Source: Roseburia hominis
Lineage (GTDB): Bacteria > Bacillota > Clostridia > Lachnospirales > Lachnospiraceae
Assembly (NCBI GenBank): GCA_040702975.1
Contig: CP159990.1
Location: 4,030,001-4,094,000, forward strand
Direction: 5' to 3'
DNA: 64,000 nucleotides
Part shown: one piece after another, positions 1-7,289 of the stretch
How positions within the stretch are numbered: the first letter of the stretch is position 1
Layout: each line of letters starts with the position of its first letter
The notes under the pieces: generated by a model
What the model was told of the DNA's origin: nothing
What the model saw: only the letters and a program-made list of their open reading frames with translations
Database searches by the model: none
Made by a program: the position numbers and the translations under genes

Positions 1-738
1 TTCGCCCTGATCCAATGTTGTGGGAAAATCACCGATATAATATTCTGGTTTACCATTCTTTATTGATTCCAGTTCAACTTTCTGAAGCGGTGATAACGGT
101 ACATACCTCAATGCTGTCATATATTCAATAATTGACGGACGAACAACATATTCCAACTCGATATACTCCCAGAAATCATCGAAATCCTTTTCCGGGATAA
201 ACAAAACGGTTCGCCCCGCCAAATTCTGAGCGCGTATTGTCCCGGCAACAATAACCGGAATTCTAATCGTTGCTGGAATTTCTTTTGCAACATTAAAAAT
301 ACCAATATCTGCAATTGGATTATCCACGCAAATGAATGCGTCACTTTGCGGAACAATAATATTAGAAAGATTATAAACCAACATAGTTGATGGCTTATCT
401 TTAACGATTTTATTCTCATTACTAATAATTGAAAGTCGATTCAACAATGTTTCTTTTGGTATTAAAGACTCAATATCATTAAAGCGAATTTCTTTACAAA
501 AATCTGATTTTTCAGAACCAGCCATTAGTAATTTGTATTGGAAAACAGTTCCATAAAAATCAATGTCGTAATCATCAAACACCTCGTTATCAAGTCCTGA
601 AATTATCTTATTAACCGATTCTAAGAACGGACGATTCAACGTGGTTGATAATTCGCTATATGGGCTTGCGCTTTCTCCATTTATTATCACTTCAGCTTTA
701 CTGGAAAGATATGAATAGCGAATAACAACGTGATTCAT
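1..738 (-). CDS. Unrecognised protein, third gene of the TM2-ATPase operon (partial)
   Basis: An open frame runs from an ATG at 738 to the window edge without a stop, giving the first 246 residues of a longer protein. An AGGAGG at 748-753 overlaps the TAG of the ATPase gene, so the two are translationally coupled with a 13-bp gap. The protein starts MNHVVIRYSYLSSKAEVIING and is acidic, without signal peptide, membrane segment or nucleotide-binding motif in the visible part. I do not recognise a family. Its tight coupling to a HerA-like ATPase suggests that it is the partner or effector of that enzyme, which is inference. The missing C-terminal part may carry the domain that names it. Confidence 0.8.
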   Translation of the reverse strand, partial: MNHVVIRYSYLSSKAEVIINGESASPYSELSTTLNRPFLESVNKIISGLDNEVFDDYDIDFYGTVFQYKLLMAGSEKSDFCKEIRFNDIESLIPKETLLNRLSIISNENKIVKDKPSTMLVYNLSNIIVPQSDAFICVDNPIADIGIFNVAKEIPATIRIPVIVAGTIRAQNLAGRTVLFIPEKDFDDFWEYIELEYVVRPSIIEYMTALRYVPLSPLQKVELESIKNGKPEYYIGDFPTTLDQGE

Positions 739-751
739 TCTGCCTAACCTC

Positions 752-3700
752 CTATTTAATTTGTGTATAAATCTGGCGATATAGAATGCTATAACTGATG
801 GCGTGCTGTTCAAATTTCTTCGAATGCAATATATATTGCCGCACTATTTCACGATACTCTTCTCCTATAGAGACATATTGCAATAATGCACTATCGATAT
901 AACTATTCCATTCCGAAAGAGATTTTTTTGTGTAACGCTCGATAAGGTTCCCTTCAGAATCTGTTTGATATTCGAGGTATTTTTCAGCCTTCCTAAAAGC
1001 ATCATTGCAGCCGATTAAACGAAGCATAGTTCTACCGAACAATATACTGTCGTATCCCTTCGCCATAATTCTGTTAAATTGGACGAGCATTCTAACCATT
1101 TCTGTCTTTTTGGAAGGAGGAATGTCAAACTCCTCAACCTTACAAATAACCTTACTTATATCTTGCTCTTCTGTTATTTCAAACTGGTTAATGAGCTCAC
1201 AAAGAATCATACTCCTAAACTCTTTGAGTTTTCCAAAAGTAATAGGCTGCTCATACCCTTCATAAGGGTGCTTTGCTTCATTTATTTTTGAGAGTACCGG
1301 CTCCGCCCAGTTGTTTTGCATAACAACTGCCACACCTGTTTCCAACTTGGCCAGTTCATCAATTTGCGCTTCGGATAACGAGACAGAATGTCCCGCAATT
1401 CTACAGTCTTCTTCTTCCGGTAATCTCATGATTATTTTTGTATTTGTATTTTTAATAGCTGCAATATCAACTGAAGTTGGCGACTGATCCACAATAACAA
1501 ATCCTTCCCCATAGGTTCTCATTTCTGCAATACTATTCACAATCATCTCTACAGATTTTGTAACCACATTATTTCCTGCAGTATTTTGTACATTCTTTGA
1601 ATTTTTTAATATGTTATGAGCCTCTTCTAATATTGTCAGATGCTTAAGGATGGAATTACCTCTATCTGCATTAGCCAAACGATATTCTGTCAGTTTCAAA
1701 ACTAAAACACCCATAATTAAAGATTTTGTTTCAGATGAACCTATTCTGCTCAAATCGACTATGGTACTTTTATCAAATAAAGTTTTATTGTCTACTTCAA
1801 ATTCATCGCAGAATATCTGACCGTATATACCATTGGTCATAGAATTAACTCGGGTTACAAGTGCACCAATATAATCACCTTTTGTATCAGCCGAGTATTC
1901 GGAGCTATTAATTATTCTGGGTAGTTCCTGAAGAACATCTATAAATGTTGGAAATACCGGTTCAGCTTCTCCGATAAAAACAGAATTAAGCAAATCCCAA
2001 CCTTTATTCACATAAGCTTCTTCTATAGCTTCTTTTAAAATTGCAGGCATTGCAGCATACATTTCCCAACAACCATTGAATATCTCCACAATTCGGTCCA
2101 GATGTTCCAAAATATGAATACCTTTACAAAACGAAAATGGATTTAATTTCAGCATCTGATCAATTTGTGGGTTTGTACTAAATAAATTTATATTTTTAAT
2201 TTTACGGAATTCATTCCGATACTCTCCTTTTGCTGGCTCAATGACTAAAAACGGAACATTATACGGCTCTTTGTTTATCTCTTCAATCAATTTGTAAATT
2301 GTATTAGATTTACCACTACCAGTTGATCCTGTAACAAAGCAATGAGATGTTAAACTGTCGATATTTAATGAAACAGGAGCAGCTTCTTTTTGACCCATAT
2401 GGAAAATATGTCCCACTTCTATTTCCCGCTGTTTATGTAGGGAATTGGCAAACACATTTCTTCCAAATTCAGCCATTTCTGTCACCATAATTCCGTTAAC
2501 TGATTTTCTTGGCAAGTTCATAAGTAATGCTAATTCTTTTCCATTGATATAGCTGGAAGGTGATAAATTCCGGACATGATTTTCACCGGTTGAAGCATCA
2601 TAAAAAGGTATTAAGAACTCTGGATGTTCACAGTAACATAATGACTCTTGTATAATAGCGGTTTCATTATCCATACAATCGAACAAAGTAAAATTGGGCT
2701 TTTCAATCCCCGTTTCTTCACCCAACAGCAACGACCGATATGTACTTGCCGCAATAGCGGCCGTTTTTTTCTTTTTTGAAATAAAATAAGATGCTACTTC
2801 CCAAACGCCATAAGAGCTTCCCAACTTTAACCTTTTTATGTGTCTGTCAATCTTTTCCAGAAGATTTTCTATGCTCTTATCCCTAAATTCAATGGTTAAA
2901 TTATCTGTCGTCCCACTGGTTTTAGACGTTGATTTCTGTCTGGCAGAAGAATCTGTTCGTGTATTTGTATCACTCTTTGTACTTGCTTCGTTTGTTCCGG
3001 TTGACCAGCCTTCATTGGTTCCGTTTGATACGCCAAAATTCAACAGCATGTGCATGCCCATATTAAAACCTGAATTTTTCCCATGCGTATGGCCATCTGA
3101 ACGCCCTGTTGCCTTTGAAATACCCTTAGAAATCGAATCGGAAATGCTTTCCGTAATACCTTCTGTTAAAGTGCTGCCTTCATTATGTCCATGAGAACTG
3201 GTTTTTTTAGAAAAAGGAAACAAAGCTGAATACAATTCTTCAAATCCATTCAATCGAATTTCCATTTCCCTGTCCTGAATAGGAGAAGCTATTATTTCGC
3301 AAATATATTCACTCCCCCGCATCGTATCAATAAATTTTTCTAACCCCTGAATATAATCACCTTGTTTTGATGTTCTTTCGGAAGGAAGAATATTAACATA
3401 AGCTATATTCTTTGTAGTAGGCGTTGCTTCTTCATCACAAAACAATCCGGATAATTCAGATGATTTTACAGCACTAATTCTGCTTCCCGGAAAATTTCCA
3501 AGGAAAGAATCATGCAATACCTCACTTGCTGTTGCAGCATTACTGATTTGTGAAGAACGAATACCCAAATACAAATCTGCGGACTCCACATTGCCCTTTA
3601 ATATCAAGAGAATATTTTTGCAAAAAGGCATTACTGAATGAAACACACTAACCAATTTTTCATTAATGTCTTCATCTTTGTCGTATATAATTTTATTAAT

Positions 3701-3844
3701 GTGGTATAATCTTGTTAAGTTATGTTTTTTGAATCGGTCAGCCAAAGGATATACTGTATATTCCTTAAGACTTTCCAAATAGTTTTTATCAATAAATTGG
3801 TTTGCCACTTCAATTTGCGAGAGCATTTGAGACTCTGTTACCAT
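752..3844 (-). CDS. HerA/FtsK-like P-loop ATPase (DUF87 type) with Ser/Gly/Thr-rich insert
   Basis: A 1030-residue protein. A P-loop GSTGSGKS lies near residue 508 and a Walker B ILEEAH near residue 737, the pairing typical of HerA/FtsK/VirB4-type motor ATPases. A conserved VDQSPTSV block follows near residue 785. Residues about 213-310 form a low-complexity stretch rich in Ser, Gly, Thr and His between the N-terminal domain and the motor, an unusual feature for HerA. Residues 1-210 match nothing I know, and the C-terminal 200 residues look helical. No signal peptide or membrane helix is visible, so a cytosolic hexameric motor is likely, perhaps recruited to the membrane by the TM2 protein upstream. 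It lies in an operon of TM2 protein, ATPase and the unknown protein. HerA-like ATPases often occur in phage-defence modules with a variable effector; that role here is inference. Confidence 0.88.
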   Translation of the reverse strand: MVTESQMLSQIEVANQFIDKNYLESLKEYTVYPLADRFKKHNLTRLYHINKIIYDKDEDINEKLVSVFHSVMPFCKNILLILKGNVESADLYLGIRSSQISNAATASEVLHDSFLGNFPGSRISAVKSSELSGLFCDEEATPTTKNIAYVNILPSERTSKQGDYIQGLEKFIDTMRGSEYICEIIASPIQDREMEIRLNGFEELYSALFPFSKKTSSHGHNEGSTLTEGITESISDSISKGISKATGRSDGHTHGKNSGFNMGMHMLLNFGVSNGTNEGWSTGTNEASTKSDTNTRTDSSARQKSTSKTSGTTDNLTIEFRDKSIENLLEKIDRHIKRLKLGSSYGVWEVASYFISKKKKTAAIAASTYRSLLLGEETGIEKPNFTLFDCMDNETAIIQESLCYCEHPEFLIPFYDASTGENHVRNLSPSSYINGKELALLMNLPRKSVNGIMVTEMAEFGRNVFANSLHKQREIEVGHIFHMGQKEAAPVSLNIDSLTSHCFVTGSTGSGKSNTIYKLIEEINKEPYNVPFLVIEPAKGEYRNEFRKIKNINLFSTNPQIDQMLKLNPFSFCKGIHILEHLDRIVEIFNGCWEMYAAMPAILKEAIEEAYVNKGWDLLNSVFIGEAEPVFPTFIDVLQELPRIINSSEYSADTKGDYIGALVTRVNSMTNGIYGQIFCDEFEVDNKTLFDKSTIVDLSRIGSSETKSLIMGVLVLKLTEYRLANADRGNSILKHLTILEEAHNILKNSKNVQNTAGNNVVTKSVEMIVNSIAEMRTYGEGFVIVDQSPTSVDIAAIKNTNTKIIMRLPEEEDCRIAGHSVSLSEAQIDELAKLETGVAVVMQNNWAEPVLSKINEAKHPYEGYEQPITFGKLKEFRSMILCELINQFEITEEQDISKVICKVEEFDIPPSKKTEMVRMLVQFNRIMAKGYDSILFGRTMLRLIGCNDAFRKAEKYLEYQTDSEGNLIERYTKKSLSEWNSYIDSALLQYVSIGEEYREIVRQYILHSKKFEQHAISYSILYRQIYTQIK

Positions 3845-3873
3845 GTTTACACCTACTTATAATAAAATAACGC

Positions 3874-3920
3874 ACGGTAAAAGCCCCTTTCTCGAAAAAG
3901 AAAAGCAAAGCTTTTACCGT
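3874..3920 (-). promoter_or_regulatory. Intercistronic hairpin between TM2 and ATPase genes
   Basis: Perfect 11-bp arms ACGGTAAAAGC (3874-3884) and GCTTTTACCGT (3910-3920) enclose a 25-base loop in the 126-bp gap between the TM2 and ATPase genes. On the minus strand the stem is followed by a T-rich but interrupted stretch. It could be a partial terminator that lowers ATPase expression relative to the TM2 gene, or an mRNA processing and stability element. Confidence 0.55.
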
Positions 3921-3970
3921 TCGTCGATTCAGAACATTAATCAATTTGATAACTATATCCTAAGCACAGC

Positions 3971-4279
3971 CTATTTCAACTTGCGTCCCTGAGCATCTCC
4001 TAAGCTGTTGCAAAGAATACGAACAAAATCGACTAAATCCCAAATAGCAACAAAAGCAATAAGACCCAAACCAACTATAATACCTGCTGTAAACCAACCA
4101 AGTATCGTACAAACAAGCATCACTGCTCCAGATCCAGCTCTTCCAAGGTAAAACCTATGTATCCCGAACATGCCAAGGAAGAAACTTAATAAAGCAGCCG
4201 CAGCCTTACTTTTGTCTGACATTGTAGATTGAGTTACTACCTCACCGGCAGCCCCACTGTTGCTAAATTCGTCACTCAT
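3971..4279 (-). CDS. TM2-domain membrane protein
   Basis: A 102-residue protein. The start is placed at the ATG at 4279 because GGAGG lies 9 bases before it (4289-4293); a longer frame to 4330 has no ribosome site. After a short polar N-terminus, residues about 20-90 form a TM2 domain: two hydrophobic helices with the hallmark HRFYLGR turn between them. TM2 proteins are small inner-membrane proteins of unclear function. It is the first gene after the right-to-left boundary of the invertible segment, with the ATPase gene downstream. It may anchor the ATPase at the membrane (inference). Confidence 0.88.
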   Translation of the reverse strand: MSDEFSNSGAAGEVVTQSTMSDKSKAAAALLSFFLGMFGIHRFYLGRAGSGAVMLVCTILGWFTAGIIVGLGLIAFVAIWDLVDFVRILCNSLGDAQGRKLK

Positions 4280-4331
4280 GATTAAAATCCTCCATTTCTC
4301 AATTATTGGTGAAATAGAAGTCCGTGGCATG

Positions 4332-4356
4332 TTTTCGTAAAGTATCTTACTTTATG
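4332..4356. repeat. Left inverted repeat of invertible segment (IR-L)
   Basis: The 25 bases from TTTTCGTAAAGT onward are the exact reverse complement of 5896-5920. Inside is a 17-bp dyad (TAAAGTA, TCT, TACTTTA), as expected for a tyrosine-recombinase core site with two inverted half-sites. It lies between the recombinase stop and the TM2 start, in the presumed leader of the TM2-ATPase operon. Confidence 0.9.
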
Positions 4357-4402
4357 ATATATTGTTATTAAATCCCAGAAGCGTGAGATTTTCTATAATA
4401 TT

Positions 4403-4426
4403 TGACGACATTATTTGACGGCTAAT
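4403..4426 (+). repeat. Possible recombinase accessory (arm) site, left copy
   Basis: TGACGACATTATTTGACGGC and the next bases closely match 5697-5719 in direct orientation, sharing TGACG, a short AT-rich gap, then TTGACGG and TAAT. Paired repeats near each end of the segment resemble arm-type binding sites of integrases with an N-terminal arm-binding domain. This copy overlaps the end of the recombinase gene. Function is inferred. Confidence 0.4.
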
Positions 4427-5556
4427 AAATCCGAAAGACGATTCATATTTTGCCTTTTTAGTTCCATGGTCGGATGAATATAGCGATTCATAGTGATATT
4501 TACATTTGCATGTCCTAATATTTCGCTCAGGCTTTTAATATCAAATCCAACCTCTACACAACGGGTTGCAAAACTATGGCGCAAACAATGGAAATTCGCG
4601 TCATTGATAGAGCATTTTTTAATGGTTTTCTTAAAATGATTTTGCATAGACCTTGGTTCAACAAATTTGTCAGGTATACCAGTTAACACATAAGCTCTGG
4701 AATCCGCCTGTATATGGATTAGTATATCAATCAACTCGTCTGGAATCGGTATCGTTCTATGTGAACATTTACTTTTTGGGGAAGATAGTATTATCTTTGT
4801 TTTTTTATCGCTATCAATTTCAGATGACTTGATTCTTTGCAGTGTATTATGGATAGTAAGAACTTTTTCTGAGATAGAAATGTCCTCCCATCTCAAAGCA
4901 CATAATTCGCCAATCCTAATTCCTGTATACAGACATATCAAAATACCGATATCCTTCAAATTATTAGAGTGGATTATATTCATCGTCAAAAGCTGCTGTT
5001 CCTTTCTGGAGAGGACCCGCATTTCTTTCATATTCTGTTTAATTGTAATAAAGTTTCCGGTATATACGGAAGAATACCTCCGATATACGGAAAATCGCAA
5101 AATACTTTTTACTAAACTAAGAATATCTGTTACTGTTTTAGGGGATAATCCTTGTTTACCCTTTCCTCCCTCTGCAAGCAACATACGACTCAAATTTTCT
5201 AAGTGCTTATCATTTATTAATGAAATATCATAATTCCCGATTACGTTATATATATAATTGTTTAATAAATAAGTATATCTCATATATGTGGATTCCTTTA
5301 TATTTACATATTTGTATTTCAGCCATTCTTGTGAAACCTTTTTAAAAGTTAACATGGAATAACTCGAATTTGTATTGTATATACCGTATTTTGTAGTATT
5401 AGCACGAATATCATTTAGTTTGAGTTTTAAGTCCCTGTAACTTCGCGCATACACATAACCATAGCTGGCCTTTCCGGTAGAATCATGGCATTTTATATAT
5501 CTGCCTTCCCATCGTCCATCCTTTCTCTTGTAAATATTTTCACCTTTTCTTGACAT
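4411..5556 (-). CDS. Tyrosine recombinase (phage-integrase family)
   Basis: A 381-residue site-specific recombinase. The N-terminal 50 residues (RKDGRWEGRY motif) look like an arm-type DNA-binding domain, followed by a SAM-like core-binding domain (about 70-165) and the catalytic domain. Catalytic residues are all visible: Arg214 in TGIRIGE, a Lys near 261, His323 and Arg326 in HCLRH, His349 in GHA and Tyr359. It is therefore probably active. The gene lies wholly between two 25-bp inverted repeats, the layout of a self-contained inversion system rather than of a simple integrase beside attL. A promoter at 5989-6017, flanked by XRE operators, points toward it. It could alternatively be the integrase of the surrounding island; the inverted, not direct, repeats argue for inversion. 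Confidence 0.93.
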   Translation of the reverse strand: MSRKGENIYKRKDGRWEGRYIKCHDSTGKASYGYVYARSYRDLKLKLNDIRANTTKYGIYNTNSSYSMLTFKKVSQEWLKYKYVNIKESTYMRYTYLLNNYIYNVIGNYDISLINDKHLENLSRMLLAEGGKGKQGLSPKTVTDILSLVKSILRFSVYRRYSSVYTGNFITIKQNMKEMRVLSRKEQQLLTMNIIHSNNLKDIGILICLYTGIRIGELCALRWEDISISEKVLTIHNTLQRIKSSEIDSDKKTKIILSSPKSKCSHRTIPIPDELIDILIHIQADSRAYVLTGIPDKFVEPRSMQNHFKKTIKKCSINDANFHCLRHSFATRCVEVGFDIKSLSEILGHANVNITMNRYIHPTMELKRQNMNRLSDLLAVK

Positions 5557-5696
5557 ATAAACAATTTCCTGACATAAATAAACAGATAATTCTCTTTGAG
5601 AACAAATATTTATATCTTTTCCTTTCTTCCTGATAATTCGAAATCAGGACTTCTACAGTAATATATTTGAAAGAATTAAATATGGCGCTTCCGCAA

Positions 5697-5719
5697 TGAC
5701 GATAATTTTGACGGATAAT
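5697..5719 (+). repeat. Possible recombinase accessory (arm) site, right copy
   Basis: TGACGATAATTTTGACGGAT and the next bases form the direct-repeat partner of 4403-4426, located upstream of the recombinase start codon inside the invertible segment. Proposed as an arm-type or autoregulatory binding site for the recombinase on sequence similarity only. Confidence 0.4.
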
Positions 5720-5827
5720 GAAAAAAATCATAATGGATTTATCCCATTTTTCACACTCAAAATGTAAATATTTGCAGGTTTCTGTAAAATCTAGTCACAC
5801 TCGCCATTCAAATCATGAAGGATTATA

Positions 5828-5856
5828 TTGACAAAATGACATAAAAAATCTATAAT
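5828..5856 (+). promoter_or_regulatory. Consensus sigma-A promoter inside invertible segment
   Basis: TTGACA at 5828-5833 and TATAAT at 5851-5856 are separated by exactly 17 bases, a perfect match to the housekeeping consensus. It reads rightward; transcription from about 5863 would cross the right repeat and stop at the terminator at 5924-5958, making an RNA of only about 95 bases. No gene uses it in this orientation. After inversion it would face the TM2-ATPase operon. Confidence 0.85.
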
Positions 5857-5895
5857 ATCTAATACGATGGTGCTGATAGTTGCCTGTGGTTGCAA

Positions 5896-5920
5896 CATAA
5901 AGTAAGATACTTTACGAAAA
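5896..5920. repeat. Right inverted repeat of invertible segment (IR-R)
   Basis: The 25 bases from CATAAAGTAAGATAC onward are the exact reverse complement of 4332-4356, with no mismatch; identity stops abruptly at both ends. It sits between the consensus promoter and the terminator. Confidence 0.9.
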
Positions 5921-5923
5921 ATG

Positions 5924-5958
5924 AGACCTACTTCCCAATTAGGAAGTGGGTCTTTTTT
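5924..5958 (+). terminator. Bidirectional intrinsic terminator beside IR-R
   Basis: Stem GACCTACTTCC (5925-5935) and GGAAGTGGGTC (5942-5952), one G-T pair, six-base loop, followed on the + strand by TTTTTT and on the minus strand by a T5 run. It would stop the outward promoter in the present orientation and insulate the switch from the XRE gene side. Confidence 0.85.
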
Positions 5959-5970
5959 CAGCCTGCATAT

Positions 5971-5984
5971 ACCCGTATACGGGT
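5971..5984. promoter_or_regulatory. XRE operator 1
   Basis: Perfect 14-bp palindrome ACCCGTATACGGGT. The first of three sites spaced 46 and 48 bp apart, start to start. It overlaps the expected start point of the leftward promoter at 5989-6017, so binding there would repress it. Confidence 0.75.
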
Positions 5985-5988
5985 ATAT

Positions 5989-6017
5989 ATGATAAAATAT
6001 TTTTTCCGAAAAGTCAA
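5989..6017 (-). promoter_or_regulatory. Leftward promoter between operators 1 and 2
   Basis: On the minus strand, TTGACT (6017-6012), 17 bases, then TATCAT (5994-5989). Operator 2 abuts the -35 box and operator 1 covers the predicted start point. It points toward the tyrosine recombinase 430 bp downstream, with the terminator at 5924-5958 in between as a possible attenuator. XRE control of recombinase expression is inferred. Confidence 0.6.
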
Positions 6018-6030
6018 CCCGTGTACGGGT
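6017..6030. promoter_or_regulatory. XRE operator 2
   Basis: ACCCGTGTACGGGT, differing from operator 1 at one base. It touches the -35 box of the leftward promoter and lies just upstream of a weak rightward promoter (TACACA-N17-CATAAT, 6032-6060). Confidence 0.72.
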
Positions 6031-6064
6031 ATACACAGTATTATTCCTTGATAACATAATACTA

Positions 6065-6078
6065 ACCCGAATACGGGT
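6065..6078. promoter_or_regulatory. XRE operator 3
   Basis: ACCCGAATACGGGT, again one base different from operator 1. It lies 26 bp upstream of the XRE start codon, near the expected start point of that gene, consistent with autorepression. Confidence 0.72.
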
Positions 6079-6104
6079 AATATTGATAATGGGGAATACT
6101 TAAC

Positions 6105-6356
6105 ATGGAGTACTCAGATTTATACGTATTGCGAATAAAAACTCTTTGCAACCAACGAGGTATGAGCATTAATAAATTAGCTACGATGAGCGGAGTAAAA
6201 CAATCTACTCTCGACAATATTGTTAGAGGGTTAACTCATAATCCAAAAGCCAAAACTCTTCACAAAATTGCTATAGCATTTAACATGACCTTAGCGGAAT
6301 TTCTTGATTATCCTGAATTAAACGAGTATTGTTTTGAAGATGATAACGATGAATAA
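6105..6356 (+). CDS. XRE-family helix-turn-helix regulator
   Basis: An 83-residue protein that is almost entirely a Cro/CI-type HTH domain; the recognition region spans about residues 17-45 (SINKLATMSGVKQSTLDNI). The acidic tail (EDDNDE) is too short for a separate effector domain, so it probably dimerises and acts as a simple repressor. It is divergent from the recombinase side, and three 14-bp palindromes upstream of it are the obvious binding sites. It is likely the controller of the switch and of itself. Its ligand or inactivation signal cannot be seen. Confidence 0.88.
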   Translation: MEYSDLYVLRIKTLCNQRGMSINKLATMSGVKQSTLDNIVRGLTHNPKAKTLHKIAIAFNMTLAEFLDYPELNEYCFEDDNDE

Positions 6357-6357
6357 A

Positions 6358-6427
6358 GGGAGTATAAAATAAAGCGTGTCAGTTATCGATTCAGTAAATC
6401 TAACTGCACACTTTATTTTACACTCCC
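6358..6427 (+). repeat. Long imperfect hairpin after the XRE gene
   Basis: Arms of about 27 bases (6358-6385 and 6401-6427) pair with a few G-T pairs and one bulge; the ends read GGGAGT and ACTCCC. It begins right after the XRE stop codon. No clear T-run follows, so it may act as a terminator by structure alone or be a short MITE-like insertion. The 200 bp after it, up to the next frame, hold nothing I can name. Confidence 0.6.
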
Positions 6428-6633
6428 ACGATTTCTCGTTTTGATATTATGTTAGGCTACTATCCACCTCTATTCAAGCCTCACTCTGATAAACTGGATT
6501 TATCACCTTACTTCGGTGTTCCAACCTCAATTAAATTTCTACCCAGATTGTAAAAACGAACTATGCGGACAAATCCCCTGCTCTTCTGTAGCGCGTAGAT
6601 ATATTTAGAAATCTTCTTATTAATCCAGGATAT

Positions 6634-7260
6634 TTGAATAACCCAATTGTTCAGAAAAACTTAGATGCAATTGTAAACAAGAAACTCGGAGAATTATTTA
6701 TTGAAGCCGAGTATATTGCTGAATTGGGGAGCAAATTAATGTTTTTTCGGTACGGAGTAGCATTAACTAGAGAGACTTCCGGAAAATATGTAATATCCTA
6801 TGAGGAATTATCTTCCAAAAAAGCAACTTCTAAAAATGATTCTATGGAGACTATTTTTAAAGTAGTCAACGGAGAAATTATCTCTATCAAAGGAAGCAAA
6901 AATGATGAGCTTCTCAATATGGCCCTGAAAAAGACGATAAATTTGTTGTCAACTACTTCTATGTGCGCTTTGTTTTACGAAAAAAGCTTTACCGATGTAA
7001 TAAATAATAAAAAGAAGCCGCTAAATAATTTTTTTGTTAGTTTAATCGTACTTTTGGTTTTGGGCTTGAAATTACATGTTTATTTAGATGAATCGGATGA
7101 CCACAGAGATTACTTTATTCATAATTCGTTTGGTTATTTGGAATATTTAGAAAATAACAATTCTAACATTGACAAACTATTGGAGCATTTTCTTGAAATG
7201 GACAGTGATCTGATCAATATCATATCTGTTTCCAGAAATTTGTTCGGGAGAGGGGGATGA
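6634..7260 (+). CDS. Hypothetical protein, probably a gene remnant
   Basis: A 208-residue frame that can only start at TTG (6634); the frame stays open upstream to 6592 without ATG and with no good ribosome site. The upstream residues (RNLLINPGY) read like continuing protein, suggesting that the 5' end is lost. Residues about 130-150 contain one hydrophobic stretch (FFVSLIVLLVLGL). No family is recognised. AT-rich like the rest of the island. It is followed by a terminator-like hairpin shared with the convergent peptidase gene. It marks the island edge. Confidence 0.5.
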   Translation: MNNPIVQKNLDAIVNKKLGELFIEAEYIAELGSKLMFFRYGVALTRETSGKYVISYEELSSKKATSKNDSMETIFKVVNGEIISIKGSKNDELLNMALKKTINLLSTTSMCALFYEKSFTDVINNKKKPLNNFFVSLIVLLVLGLKLHVYLDESDDHRDYFIHNSFGYLEYLENNNSNIDKLLEHFLEMDSDLINIISVSRNLFGRGG

Positions 7261-7289
7261 TTAATGGGCCTCCAGTTAATGAAAGTTTC

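Larger units (their letters stand above)
4332..5920. other. Putative invertible DNA segment (phase-variation switch)
   Basis: A 1589-bp segment bounded by perfect 25-bp inverted repeats carries a tyrosine recombinase gene and a fully consensus promoter (5828-5856, + strand) that points outward through the right repeat into a terminator. Inversion between the repeats would move the promoter to about 4396-4424 on the minus strand, roughly 110 bases upstream of the TM2 start codon, with no gene in between. The orientation seen would therefore be OFF for the TM2-ATPase operon. The repeats, promoter and terminator are read directly; inversion is inferred. Confidence 0.75.

Noticed and set aside
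117..419. Open frame of 100 residues on the minus strand
   Set aside because: It lies in another frame of the partial gene 1-738, which has better codon content, a ribosome site and coupling to the ATPase gene.
3841..3970. Possible promoter for the ATPase gene alone
   Set aside because: No convincing -35/-10 pair was found in the gap; the hairpin is the only clear signal.
4332..5920. Inverted repeats as att sites of an integrating element
   Set aside because: Attachment repeats flanking an integrated element are direct; these are perfect inverted copies enclosing only the recombinase and its control region.
5540..6057. Two short minus-strand frames between the recombinase and XRE genes
   Set aside because: They overlap the promoter, inverted repeat, terminator and operators, have no ribosome site and unlikely composition.
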